Assembly: GCA_015680685.1 (NCBI GenBank)
Contig: MNCI01033465.1
Location: forward strand, 192,491-256,490
From: Gnetum montanum
Lineage: Eukaryota > Streptophyta > Gnetopsida > Gnetales > Gnetaceae
Direction: 5' to 3'
DNA: 64,000 nt
In this document: positions 47,364-58,684 of the stretch, piece after piece
How positions within the stretch are numbered: position 1 is the first letter of the stretch
Layout of the letters: the number at the start of each line of letters is the position of its first letter
Position numbers and translations under genes: made by a program
The notes under the pieces: generated by a model
The model's database searches: none
What the model saw: the letters and a program-made list of their open reading frames with translations, nothing else
Told to the model about the DNA's origin: nothing

Positions 47364-47859
47364 GCATTTCATTTTACTTTCTTTATTACATTTTACTTTC
47401 TTGTTTCATTGAGCAATTTATTTCTAGTAATTAATGAACATGAGCACAACCACTTCGAGAATTCATATAGTACTTGGTAACCTAGCAACACTTAATGTCT
47501 GGTAGCCCAGCAATGTTATATATGTTTAGGACGTGTCCTAGAAAGTGGAACAATTACTTGTGTTAGGCTAGCTAAGCAATAGACATTAGTTTCAATCTAC
47601 TCTACCCTTTATTCTTGTTGTAGGAGATTACATCCATAAAACATAAAATGATAAAAATTCATATACCTCAATTACACTTAAACCACACCATTAAGCCTCA
47701 CAAGTGTAGTTGGGAAGACAATGAACAGTCTCAACACCAGTTCACTTCCTAGAGGAACTAGTGTATGAGATAACTATAGGTCCAAAGACTTTGACTATAT
47801 TGCATGTAACACCTTAGTGATTCGTATGATTGGGCGTAGGGGTACCTTGTCGCTCATCA
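47364..47859 (+). repeat. 5'-truncated 3' LTR of element D
   Basis: This matches about 20700-21213 of the D 5' LTR and ends CGCTCATCA. The first half of the LTR and the purine tract are deleted. The target duplication ATGTG follows at 47860-47864. Confidence 0.8.
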
Positions 47860-48492
47860 ATGTGATTCATCAAAACTTAATTATGAATCACTTTAACTAA
47901 TCTAATTGCCAATTAATAACTCACTATCCTAACATAAGTATCTGGTCCCACCATCTGTGCACATCTTAAACACATATAACGTTGCTAGGTTACCAAACAT
48001 TAAGCATTGTTAGGATTGCCAAGCATCATGCATATGCTTGAAGCAGTCATACTTATGTGCTTAATTAATTTATATTTAATCAAACTAGCTTACTTTAGCT
48101 TAATTACTTGGAAACATTAAAGGAAATTACATAAAACATTTAAATGTATAAATAAAATATTTAAGCTAGCCAAGGTGCTGCAAGTTTTAATCAAAAAGCT
48201 TGTCTTTATTGCCACACACACTACCATGCTCAGGTACAACAGTCCTTGAATAAAGATCCATACACTCAATAACTCTTGTTGTGGACACTTTGGAAAATAT
48301 TCTAACTCTAGAGAAAAGAAACTACAAGAATTATGCTATGCTATGACAAAAACTATATGGAAATCAAGTGCCCACGCACTATATTTATAGGCCGGTACAT
48401 ACCCCGTGATATTAGATATCTAACATTACATCTTGGGGTTTGATATTGGATGTTTGACATTACAGCTCTATCCTACTAAATATGATTCATCT
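47860..48492 (-). repeat. End of the third array LTR, then second piece of the element A 5' LTR
   Basis: 47860-47872 (ATGTGATTCATCA) supplies the missing end of the third array LTR. 47873-47877 is the AAACT duplication, and 47878-48492 continues the LTR of A exactly where it broke at 8709. A TATA-like CTATAAATA (minus strand) is at 48382-48390. The piece ends ATGATTCATC, one base short of the usual TCATCA. Confidence 0.85.
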
Positions 48493-51400
48493 GTGATTAA
48501 TATATACACATAAGTACAACAATTTTGAGCATACGTTAACATTTGTTAATCCTAGTAGCACTTAATGCTTGGTAACCCAGTAACATTGTAACATGGTACA
48601 AGATGTGTATGGTAAATGGGAATGAATGCTTATGTGAGGATTAGTTAAGATAATTAGTTAGTTACTAGATTACTTAAACATTCAATTACTTTATTTTCTA
48701 GCATTTAGGATTTTAGGAAATAAACATAAAATGATAAAAATCATGTCTCAATTTTGCTTAACCATACACTTGTACTTCAAAAGTGAAACTGAGAAGACAA
48801 CGATCATGTTCTTGATATTCACTACCTAGACCCAGTGTACTTAGAGATCTAAAGTTTACAGAATTTGATCGGATCACTTAGTGAATTTTAGTGATTCATA
48901 TAGTTGGCCATAGGGACCTCTCGCTACTCCTCATTGGTGTCATTACCAAGGACTTTAGTTAGCTACATGCACTATCTAGGATAATAGTGAAATCACTAAA
49001 TGATTGCTGTAGCGGTATTAACGATTTATCTTTTTGAAAATATTAGTATTCTAAGTTAGACACATTATTAATTAAAAACATGTCTCCTTTACAAAGGACC
49101 AATAATGCACCATATGATGAGAACATTAGTAGGAGAAATGATAGGGTCTAAACTGAAGAAAGTTAGAGTGAATCACTAAATTTAGGGGTTTCATATGCTT
49201 ATTTAAATGTTTACTATGCTCAAAGACTATGTTCAACTAATGCAAACAACCCTAGGAGGGATGGAACTAGTCCTAGAATAAGGAGGGCCTCAAGGCCTAG
49301 GACCTTGTCTAGATTTAGAAAGGATACATCAAGGGACAATAGGAAGAACTATAGGAGCCATGGCAATTCTCCTAGTTCACCATCCTCTTCTTCATCTTTC
49401 ACATCTAGTTCTAACAAGGATGAACGTAGGTATAGAAACAGAGATACACTAATAGGTCAAGATAAAGATAGAAATAGAAATAGACAAGATCATCAAAATT
49501 AGAAAAATATAAATAGAAATCATCACCATGACATGTCTAATGATGATGAACCCTTGTTAGCTACTAGAAGCATGACATAGATAATGAAGGCAGTTAGAAT
49601 ACCCTACATTCATCAAAGGGAAAGTTCAATCAAAAGGCTTAATATGAATAACCTTCCTAAATTTGTGGAAGGCTATAACTCTTATCCACATCATTACTTA
49701 CAAGCCTTCCATGATACTTTTGCCTTGCAAAACATTGAGAGTAAGTGGCAAAAGCTTAAGCTCTTTCCCAGGGCACTAATTGACAAAGCTGAAAGTTGGT
49801 ATAAATTCTTGGAACTAGATTCAATCCATTGCTGGTCCATAATGCTAGAACTCTTCAATGAGAAATACCAAACCTATGCAAGAGTGTCCAACCTGAGAAA
49901 ACTAATCTCAGGATGGAAGCAAGAACAACATGAACCCTTGGATGTGGCCTTGGATAGATACTATTCACTACTACATAGATGTCTAGGCCATGATTTATCT
50001 CAAGAAGAGCAACTTTTCCACATCATAGATGAGCTTATAACCAAACAAGGGAGACTCTTGGGATTTATGCCCAAGGTTGATTATCTGCATTAAAAGCCCA
50101 TCAAATACAAGGCTAGTTGAGCAGGTGGCAAAAGAATGAGAGCTATGTAAGTGAAAGAACATAGAGGAATATAATTGGGACCCAACTCTTTAAAAAAAGA
50201 GGGTCCAAATATATGATGAGGAAAAAGAAATAGCTCTCAATATGTTCATTTCACAATAGACCTTGCCAATATAAAAGGCTATCACTGAAATGGAAGTAAG
50301 GTTAGATAAGATGTGGGAGTTGATGAACAAAAAAGTTACAAGCTACTTAGAAACCATAAGGGAGAAGTTAGTGAAAAAAGAATCAAGTAATAAAAAAAAA
50401 AGAGAAAAAAGAAGAATGAAATGGGTAGGAACACTTATCAACAAAAAAGGAAAATGACTATAGTAGAAAAGGTTACAAACTCAAGTACAGAAGAGGATGA
50501 TGAATGTGACATCTACCAATATAACCATCCAAAGTGCTATTGCCTAGTTATGTTACATCTACATGAGCATGGGGCTTTTGCTTTGAATCCCAAGTTCATC
50601 AAAAGGTAAATGCCTAGGAAATTACTATACTCACAAGGTAATTATAAATAGTCCTACAACCAACCATACTATTTGAATAGGACTTCTTATCAACCTCAAA
50701 ACTACTATCACCTGCAATGGAAAAACCCATAATCATGGGGGAGACCATCATCAAGCCAGCACTACCCTTATCACTAGTTGATCTTGTATGGATATTATGT
50801 TCAACAACCTATTTCCCCAAATAATTCTACTTCCTTTACATCAAATCACTACTAACATCCTCTTGAATATCATCAACATGCAACATCTCCTCTGGGATCA
50901 CCATCTCGCACCTGTATCCTTCAACACACCCTCACTAATCTTACACTTCCTTCCATCATGTGCCACCACCATCATGATGCTATGAACATACATAGAAATG
51001 ATCATGTTAGTAGATATCCATAAAAATATAGGAAACGTTCCTTCTTTAGGATGATTCCCACTCATGCAAATAAGACACATAAATCTACCACCTCATCAAA
51101 ACAACCACAAGGCCAATTTGGTGTAACATCCTTGCTTGTCCAAACAATGTCTCCTAATCCTACGTAAGAGTCAACAATTGTCACCACCCCAACACAAAAC
51201 GTAAAAGACAAACCTATCCATTAAAAAGAAATTGGAAACATTCCATGCATCACTAGCAAAAATAAAGGGTTCAATTGTGATCTAAAGGTTCAAAGTGTTC
51301 ACTCAATTCCTACACCAACCCATTACAAACATCAGAAACAAGAGTGTGTGTGAAACAAGGTTCACAAAATAACCACTAAACTAAAGGATACCCAATGGCT

Positions 51401-51880
51401 TGTAAATGAGAATGCCAAAGTATTTAAATGATGCATGAAAACATATAACCCAAGTAGTACTTCTTATCTCGATCATGAACTTAATCATGGGAGAGATGCC
51501 CCACTTTAAGACAAGAACTAATAAGTGCTTTTTCTTTTTGTTTTATACCATTTTTAATACATTTTTATCTTTCTTAAATATTTTACACTTTCTTCTATAT
51601 TTTACTTTATTTTATTTAAGTTTTGTTTTTTTTTTCTTTGTTACCATCAGGACTAAGTGCAACTATAGCTGTTAATTCATGGTGGTTTGTACTATAATGT
51701 TATTTGATTGCTAATGTCTATATGCTATCTTTGAATTTTGTTATTAATAACTAGAACTAGTTTCTTTTTCATGATAACAAGCACTAAGTCCATGTCATCC
51801 ATCCATCCACAAAACTCTATGGTGTTCCTTGTTTTGGAAATATCAGGTCCTTTCCTTAATGAAATTTATAACAAATCTAT
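48493..51880 (+). mobile_element. Element E: truncated family 1 element, gag only
   Basis: A left-truncated LTR (48493-48933, ending CTACTCCTCA), a primer site (48934-48951, TTGGTGTCATTACCAAGG), a gag remnant, an AT-rich tract (51500-51660) and part of the untranslated 3' region, which aligns with the reverse complement of about 11100-11300. It is cut at about 51880 by chromovirus sequence. The direct passage from gag to the AT-rich tract shows it is of the gag-only type seen in units B and C. Confidence 0.75.
49080..51470 (+). pseudogene. Gag remnant of element E
   Basis: It starts at ATG 49080 (MSPLQRTNNAPYDEN), the counterpart of the unit C start. A Ser/Arg-rich N-terminal part (49305-49502) precedes the capsid-like core at 49584-50093. 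The core reads NMNNLPKFVEGYNSYPHHYL, then NIESKWQKLKLFPRALIDKA and WSIMLELFNEKYQTYAR. This is the longest undamaged core in the window, at 169 codons. The Cys/His block CDIYQYNHPKCYCLVMLH follows at 50509-50565, then a His/Pro/Tyr-rich tail. After 50093 stops and small shifts accumulate. Confidence 0.8.
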
Positions 51881-51889
51881 CTACATTGA

Positions 51890-52576
51890 TGATACATAAC
51901 TACTCAACTCAAAGAAATAAGCATTATACTCTACTAGAGATCAACTACCTTAATACAAACAATAGAACTCATCCTCCTTGGCCTAAGCATATTGGGTAGA
52001 CACATAACGGGCTCTAAAGAGGTCAAAAAATCATCCCATGCCATCTTTTGGCCAATCCATCCCTTAGTTTGCTCTTCAATTATCCACCAACCCCAAGCAA
52101 TGCCAACCAACTAATAGACTACCAAGAAAGTCTATTGAATCAATGAACAACCCATCAAATCAAAATCCTTTTACAATTCCTCCAACCATTTTATAGCTAC
52201 AGTGGGAGCCTCAGTGCCATCAAATTCAGGAGATCTCAACTTCCAAAATTTCTCTACCAATTTCCTATTAATAGGCTACCTATTGGATTCTCTTGAGCCT
52301 CCACTACCACTACCACTTCAAACTTCTTTGACCATGGGAACAGGAGCATCACTAGCTGCAACATGCTACTACAGGATCTATAATAGTTGTTGTATAAGAT
52401 CTAGTTGCCTATTTGCAAGACCACTACTAGATGTTTAAGGAGGTTGCTTCTGTTCATCATTGGGCCTTTCTGACCTATGAGCCCTACTAGCATCATGACC
52501 ACATGTACTATAAACCTATGTAACCTGAAATCACAAATGGATGAGTACTTGAAACATCATACAACATTGGAGTAAA
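51890..52576 (-). pseudogene. Gag N-terminal remnant of a Del/Tekay chromovirus
   Basis: On the minus strand it reads VEKFWKLRSPEFDGTEAPTV, then IKWLEEL, FDLMGCS, GIAWGWWIIEEQTKGW and KMAWDDFL. This is the start of a chromovirus Gag (FxKLxPPEFxGxxDP type). It runs from about 52500 leftward to about 51890, where it meets element E, so the rest of Gag is missing. Several stops are one transition from Gln or Trp. Confidence 0.75.
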
Positions 52577-52594
52577 CTAGCTATAATACCACAA
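52577..52594 (-). other. Primer-binding site of the chromovirus
   Basis: The minus strand after the LTR end TATTACA reads TTGTGGTATTATAGCTAG, which fits the initiator tRNA-Met complement TGGTATCAGAGCTAG with two C-to-T-type changes. Confidence 0.7.
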
Positions 52595-55340
52595 TGTAAT
52601 ACCCCACCCTTGCTAGGGCAAGGTGATGCCTAGGATCACTAGTAATTTTACAATCGAAGCATGATAAATTTAAAATTAATGATGTGTACATTCTATTAAG
52701 GAAGCTCAAATTGCACAAGATTTCATTTCACATCAAAAACTAAACATACATTACAATGAGAAAACTAAATATCTCTACATAAGCCAAAAATTTTCACTAC
52801 TCCCACAAGATGCAAAATTACAAAAACATCATCATCACATATTTAAGAGTATAAATAGTTTTATACAATTATAAATACTTCATACTACCATACATGGAAA
52901 TATACATTAACCAATCACTAAATATTTTTCCCTCCTCTACTCCCCTTCTTTGTGCTCATCTCGGCTCCTACAACTTCCACCTATAATGAAATAAAGTTAG
53001 TATACCATTGAGTGGAAAGCCTTTACACTTCCCCTGCTAGATGGACAATAAGTAATACATTAGAGGAGTTGATTGGGGTAAAAGAAGACCTCCTCAAATG
53101 TTAGTCTTATGCATGCTAAGAGTAACACATGGATACACACACCATATCGCACATAACACTGGCATAATCATTATTGAAGAGGATATATGGCTATCATACA
53201 ATCATCGATAAAGCCATGGTCTGACATAATCTATCATCTATTCATTACATGACAGCACATGTCCTTCCACTATGATGTCCATGCCATCATACCTACATTG
53301 TACCATTAAACAATCTATAATGCACACAATCGTAATCCAATCAGAATATATGCTCTCAACGATATGACTCACAAACCGATACTATCATATACATAGACCA
53401 TGTGGTCACTAGCATATCTACACTCAATGTAGCATGTGAAATGTTTCCATGAGTAATCATAATAGCCATTACTTTCAGGTCTTTTATTAGTATTCTATTT
53501 ATCTAACCAGTGCTAGGGTTTGTCGACCTATGACCTGCAACCACTAGCCTTCTAGAGGACTAGTGATAGGGATGAACAAACCTATGCCACATACTAGCTG
53601 TAGGGACAAACACACCTACACTCTTCTAGTCTCAAGACGAGGCCTGAGATAGGAGCCTCACTAATGCATCATAGTGGGAATCAATCCATACTACCTCTAG
53701 GGTGCCTCATCACCAATTGATCCACACCCTCATGCTAGCACCACCTATCAATGATCATCACAAGTGTCATCACAAAGACATGTACACATTCCAGCTAGCT
53801 TAAGCCAACACATGTCATAAGCACAACACATCTAAATAAACAAAACATGACCACATATATCTACACCAAGAATTCACATTCATTTCATGAACACAATACC
53901 ACTATTTAACAAAATAATTTTTTTACACCGCAACCAAATTTCTAGCACTATATGCAATTCCACAAAATGATTTCTATAATAACCCTTAAAATGATATATG
54001 TCCAAAGAGCAAAACCAATTTTGCAATTAGAAAATACTTCCCAACACAATCCTAATGACACTAATTTCACCTAAATAAAACTCCCAAAAGCAAAGTTATG
54101 TGCATCCAAAGTTTGATTAATAAAATAATAATTAATAATATTTAATTACCATTAGAAAAGATTGGAACTCCCTAAAAATATAATATTCCTATCATACCAG
54201 TCTTATCAACATCACAGATCATGTTCCACAAGTCCACATCATACCATACATTACATATATATTAATAACCAATTCGTAACAAAAATTGTACAATTTCAAG
54301 AAATATGCAAAATAACATGTCCAACCTCAATCTTTGAGCTATCCATCCCACATATCCACATCGCATAATCATATACACTAATTTAGCATAAAAATACAAG
54401 GAAAAAGTAAAGACAGCCCACCAATTACAATTATTGTGGCAAAAAGGCTTAAACAAACATAAAATCCTCAAACATCCTATATGATCCCATTTCACTTCAA
54501 ACAAGTTCCACACCCATGTAGATATGATCATAGTAATCCCAAATCCAAGTTCAAAGCAAGAAAAAACTATCCACAAAGCTTAGAATTCAAGAAAAACGTG
54601 GAATATAAGAAGAGAGAAGAAAGAAAAATGGAAGAAGATAGGCTCCTATGCATTTCTATTTCTCTAAAAACAAAACAAACAAAACCAAATTTTTATGGGT
54701 GGTGGTGCAAAAAGACAACAAAAGAAGAATAAGAATAAAAAAACTATGCTTTTAAGCATATGTAAAAAAAATATACAAGCAACATTTTTTCCCTTGGCAC
54801 ATGTCATGTGCAACCTAACATTACTTTTTGTGATTTACTTTTTAACCATGTTATCTTCATAAGCTAATATATTTTTTGCTCCATGACTAATACCATGAAC
54901 TTTAAGCATGCATAACAAATATACAAGGACTCTAAATCAAAATTTGTTCAAACCTACGAGATCCTTATGAAATGTTCTGCACCTTCACATGCCAAAATCC
55001 AACTCAAGCATCATGCAACATAGCACTATAGTACAAATGCATAAATACTGAAATCACACATAAAGCATAAAGACATACTAAATAGGTGTTCTTGTACCCC
55101 AATCCAACACCCCTACCAGCAACAACACTTGTCTAACACATTACACAAGGCTAGTGTACATAATCACGTAAGCTAAGCATGTAACGACATCATAATCATA
55201 ACATAAAGATGAAGCCTCATAACATAAAAAATACATTTATATTAAATTAACTTGTCCATAACAACCCACCAAGACTCCATACATAATTTATAAATCTTAA
55301 GCATATGACCATACCTAATGTATCTAGATGGGATGTAACA
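52595..55340 (-). repeat. Chromovirus LTR, 2746 bp
   Basis: On the plus strand it runs TGTAATACCCCACCC to GATGTAACA, so the sense form starts TGTTACATCC and ends GGGTGGGGTATTACA, typical of Del/Tekay LTRs. The primer site and gag lie on its left and a purine tract with integrase on its right. It therefore served two tandem copies at once. Open frames inside it (for example 54262-54576) have no recognisable content. Confidence 0.8.
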
Positions 55341-57635
55341 CTCTTCCCTCCTTGAGAATCTTCCTTTTGAAAGATCTCAAGATGAGTTGTGCATCTCAGT
55401 CTCCACCTCTGAGGTAGCCTCTAAAGCTTCACATCTACTCCCTAAAATATTGATCATAGGTACAACTTTACTATGTAGCTATCACAACATTCAATTAACA
55501 ATCTCTCCTAGTTGCTCAACATAACTGACATCAGACTCTAGTTGTATCCTTGAATGGTCAATCACATGATGTTCATTAGGCACATAATGTTGTAGCATAG
55601 ACACATGAAACACATCATGTACATGTATCAAATGAAGAGGTAATTTTATCCAATAGGCCACTCTCCCAATCCACTATAACACTTGAAATAGACCAATGTA
55701 TCTAGGAGCCAATTCTCCTTTTTGGCCAAATCAGATAAAGCCTTTCAAGGAAGAAACTTGAAGAAATACATGATCTCTGAATACAAACTCTAGTGGCCTT
55801 CAATTTTGATTGGCATATTCTGCCTACCTATCCTATGTACCTCTTAATCTATCTTGAATGTTCCAAATTTTCTTTATAGTCTTTCTCACAAAATCTATGC
55901 TCACTTGCTAACGACCTTCTATAGTATCCCAACATAAAGGTGTTCTACATGGCCTACCATATAAAATCTCATATGATGATGCTCACAAACTTTCTTGATA
56001 ATTGTTATTATATTAAAATTCAACTAATGATAGCATCCAATCCCAACCTTCCCTATACTACAAAGCACAAGCTCTCAACATGTCCTAGATACTCTAATTC
56101 ACCCCCTCAGTCTAACCATCAATTTGTGGATGATATGCCAAACTCATATTCAACTTTCTACCCATCTCCTTATAAAATGCCTACCAAAAATGTGACATGA
56201 ATCAAGCATCTCTATCACTAATAATCTATCATGACATCCCATGCAACCACACTATCTCTACAAGAAAGAGATGTGCAGTTCCTATTGCACCCACTAATGC
56301 TCATGTGGTAAAGAAATGGGCATACTTTGTCAAAAAAATTAGCAACTACTAATATAGCATCATGACCACTATGAGCTCATGGAAGACCAACAATGAAATT
56401 CACACCAATGGCATCCCATTTCCACTAAGTAATATCGTGGGAATGCAAATATCCCCCAAGCCTCTAATGCTCTATCTTCACTTGTTAGCAAATCAAACAT
56501 TAAGACACAAATTATTCTACATTTTTCTTTATACCAGGCCATCAATACATACATTGTAAACTTTGGTACATTTTTTGACTACCTAAATGCATTTGGTATA
56601 TGCTCATGTAGGCCTCATCCATCAACTAAATTTGTAGAGCTTCTAGAACACATACTCGACCATCCCTCCATAACACTCCATGGCTATCCACATAGAGTAG
56701 TCCATCAAAGGTGATTTTTTGTCTCAATTTTTGACACCATGAATCATTTCATTATTCCTCTGACATCTACTCCTACAAATCTAATTGGATTTTCAAGTTA
56801 TTAAGCTTACTCGCCACCCTACTCAATGCATCAGCTACTTTATTAGTCTTGTCAAGTTTGTATTTAATAGTGAAATCAAAGTTAGCAAGCAGCTTCACCC
56901 ATCTACATTATCGTAGTTATGGCTAACTCATAAGAGATTGGAGGCTCTTATGATTAGTCCAAATAGTAACATGCCCCATATAGATAATGTTGCCAAATCT
57001 TCAATGTAAATATCATAGCACCCAACGCTAGATCATGCATAGGATATTTAGTTTCATGTCGCCTCAATTGATGGGATGCATAAGCCACAACTATCCATCC
57101 TGGATCAACACATGACCAAATCCATCCCCTGAAGCATTAGTACTAACATCATATGGATGTCTTGGTGTAGGATATATCATTACTGGAGTAGTCACCAATC
57201 TATGCTTCAACTCTTCAAATGCAACTTGACAAGTTGGGCCTCAAGTAAAGTTTGTCTACTTCCACAACAACCGAGTCAAAGAGATGCTATGTGAGAGAAA
57301 TATTCCACAAACCTAGGGTAATATCTTGCCAATCTTAAGAAGATTCACACCTCCACTACTAATTACGGTAAAGGAAAATCACAAATGACTGCAATCTTTG
57401 CAAGGTCCACAAAGATACTAGCTCTAAACACCACATGTCCCAAGATCTAAATCTCTTACTACCAAAATGAACACTTGCATGGATGAGCATATAGTTGGTG
57501 CTTCCTCAAAGTCTATAAGACTTTTTGCAAGTGTTGTACATGCAACTACTCATCAGGAGAATATACTAAGATATCATCTATGAACACAATCACAAAAAAA
57601 TCTTAGAATAGCTACATCACATTATTCATGAGGTG
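55341..57635 (-). pseudogene. Chromovirus purine tract, integrase, RNase H and RT fragment
   Basis: 55341-55354 is the purine tract (CAAGGAGGGAAGAG on the minus strand). Then, from C- to N-terminus, come a chromodomain ending with EATSEVETEM (about 55360-55480), LAPRYIG and FHVSMLQHYVP (about 55700-55580), YGRPCRTPLCWD (about 55950), AYHPQIDG (about 56120) and LISDRDA (about 56210). RNase H follows with YKLDKTNKVADALSR (about 56860-56810), and RT ends with VFIDDILVYSPDE at about 57580-57540. RT keeps the FIDD catalytic pair. The rest of RT is cut off at 57635 by element H. Stops are frequent. Confidence 0.85.
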
Positions 57636-58517
57636 TGATGAGTGGCGAGGTACTCCTACACTCAACCATACGAAATGAGTGTCGCACGCACAATCTGGTT
57701 GAACTCTACAGATGGACTAGTTGTGGCACCTAGATAGTTAGCCTTAGGTCATAGTTCGTTGTCTTTCCACCTGGACTAGTATTGCATTTGTCACCTATGG
57801 TTTAGTCCAGATGATGTGTATGATGTGTTTCCTAATCTATGCTACTCCTGAAGGTAGTGGAAAATAATATTTAACTAAGCTAAGTTAGGAGGAAAAGGGT
57901 AAGAAAATCTAATCTAGCCTAAGTGCGATGAGCAACCGATTCCTTGATCAACCATACACATCTTGGACCTTATGCGGATTACCAAGCATAGATCCTAGGT
58001 ATGCCACTGGGATTACCAAGTGCAGATCCTAGATACGCCACTGGTTTACCAAGTAGTCACACTTAAATGCTCATAATCAAGTCGTACTTGTTCCGCATTC
58101 TAGAAGTTTAAGGGTGAGAGAGAGAAAACAGTAAATAACATTAAATAAATAAACAAACAAATAAATAACAAAGTGAATGCTACAATGATGAAGTAATCTC
58201 GATCTTTATTGTCGGTCATGTGCGTGTCCAAGTATGGCACACTTGAATAAAGACACCGTACAATTACATTCACCACGCTGTGGGTAGACACGGGAAAAAA
58301 TCTAACTCTAGAAGGATCAAATTGCTAGAGCTTCGCTACTTCTAACTGGGATCCCCAAACAAGGAAGAGCCACGTCTTATTTATAGATATGGTGGTGGAC
58401 TATGATATCATGTACGCAATATCATAGGGAAGACGTGATATCGCGTACACGATATCGTGGGGGATGCGATATCGAGGCGGACGCGATATCGTGGCCTATG
58501 CGAATCGCGTCTCATCA
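57636..58517 (-). repeat. 3' LTR of element H, 882 bp
   Basis: It runs from TGATGAGTGGCGAGG to CGCGTCTCATCA. A TATA-like CTATAAATA (minus strand) is at 58378-58386. Upstream of it in the sense direction, at 58405-58500, GATATCGCG- and CGATATCG-type palindromes recur about six times. The purine tract TACCCCCATG (plus-strand view) follows at 58518. Confidence 0.85.
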
Positions 58518-58684
58518 TACCCCCATGATTGAATACAAACTCGTCCTTGAGTTACAAGGAGAACAAGCTTCATTGATTACACAGTGGATAGGTATGGGAT
58601 TATTAACTGGAAAAAGAAATGGACTAATGCCGTAGTGTGGGGAGACACAACACAAAAAAAATGCTACACTACAAAAATTGGAAC

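Larger units (their letters stand above)
20381..47859 (+). mobile_element. Element D: Athila-like gag-pol retrotransposon holding element F
   Basis: Plus-strand order: 5' LTR (20381-21213), primer site, gag, protease, a foreign filler in place of RT (24128-25672), RNase H end and integrase (25673-26907), the large insertion F (26908-47023), integrase C-terminus (47029-47185), a short untranslated part and a 5'-truncated 3' LTR ending CTCATCA at 47859. ATGTG at 20378-20382 and 47860-47864 fits a target-site duplication. It overlaps the first TG of the LTR, so a two-base slip there is likely. D sits in the last bases of the third LTR of the B/C array. Confidence 0.8.

Noticed and set aside
47860-48492. 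A solo LTR
   Set aside because: The AAACT duplication and exact continuation from 8709 show that it is the second half of a split LTR.
54262-54576. Minus-strand open frame of 104 codons
   Set aside because: It lies inside the chromovirus LTR, has no recognisable motif, and is probably chance.
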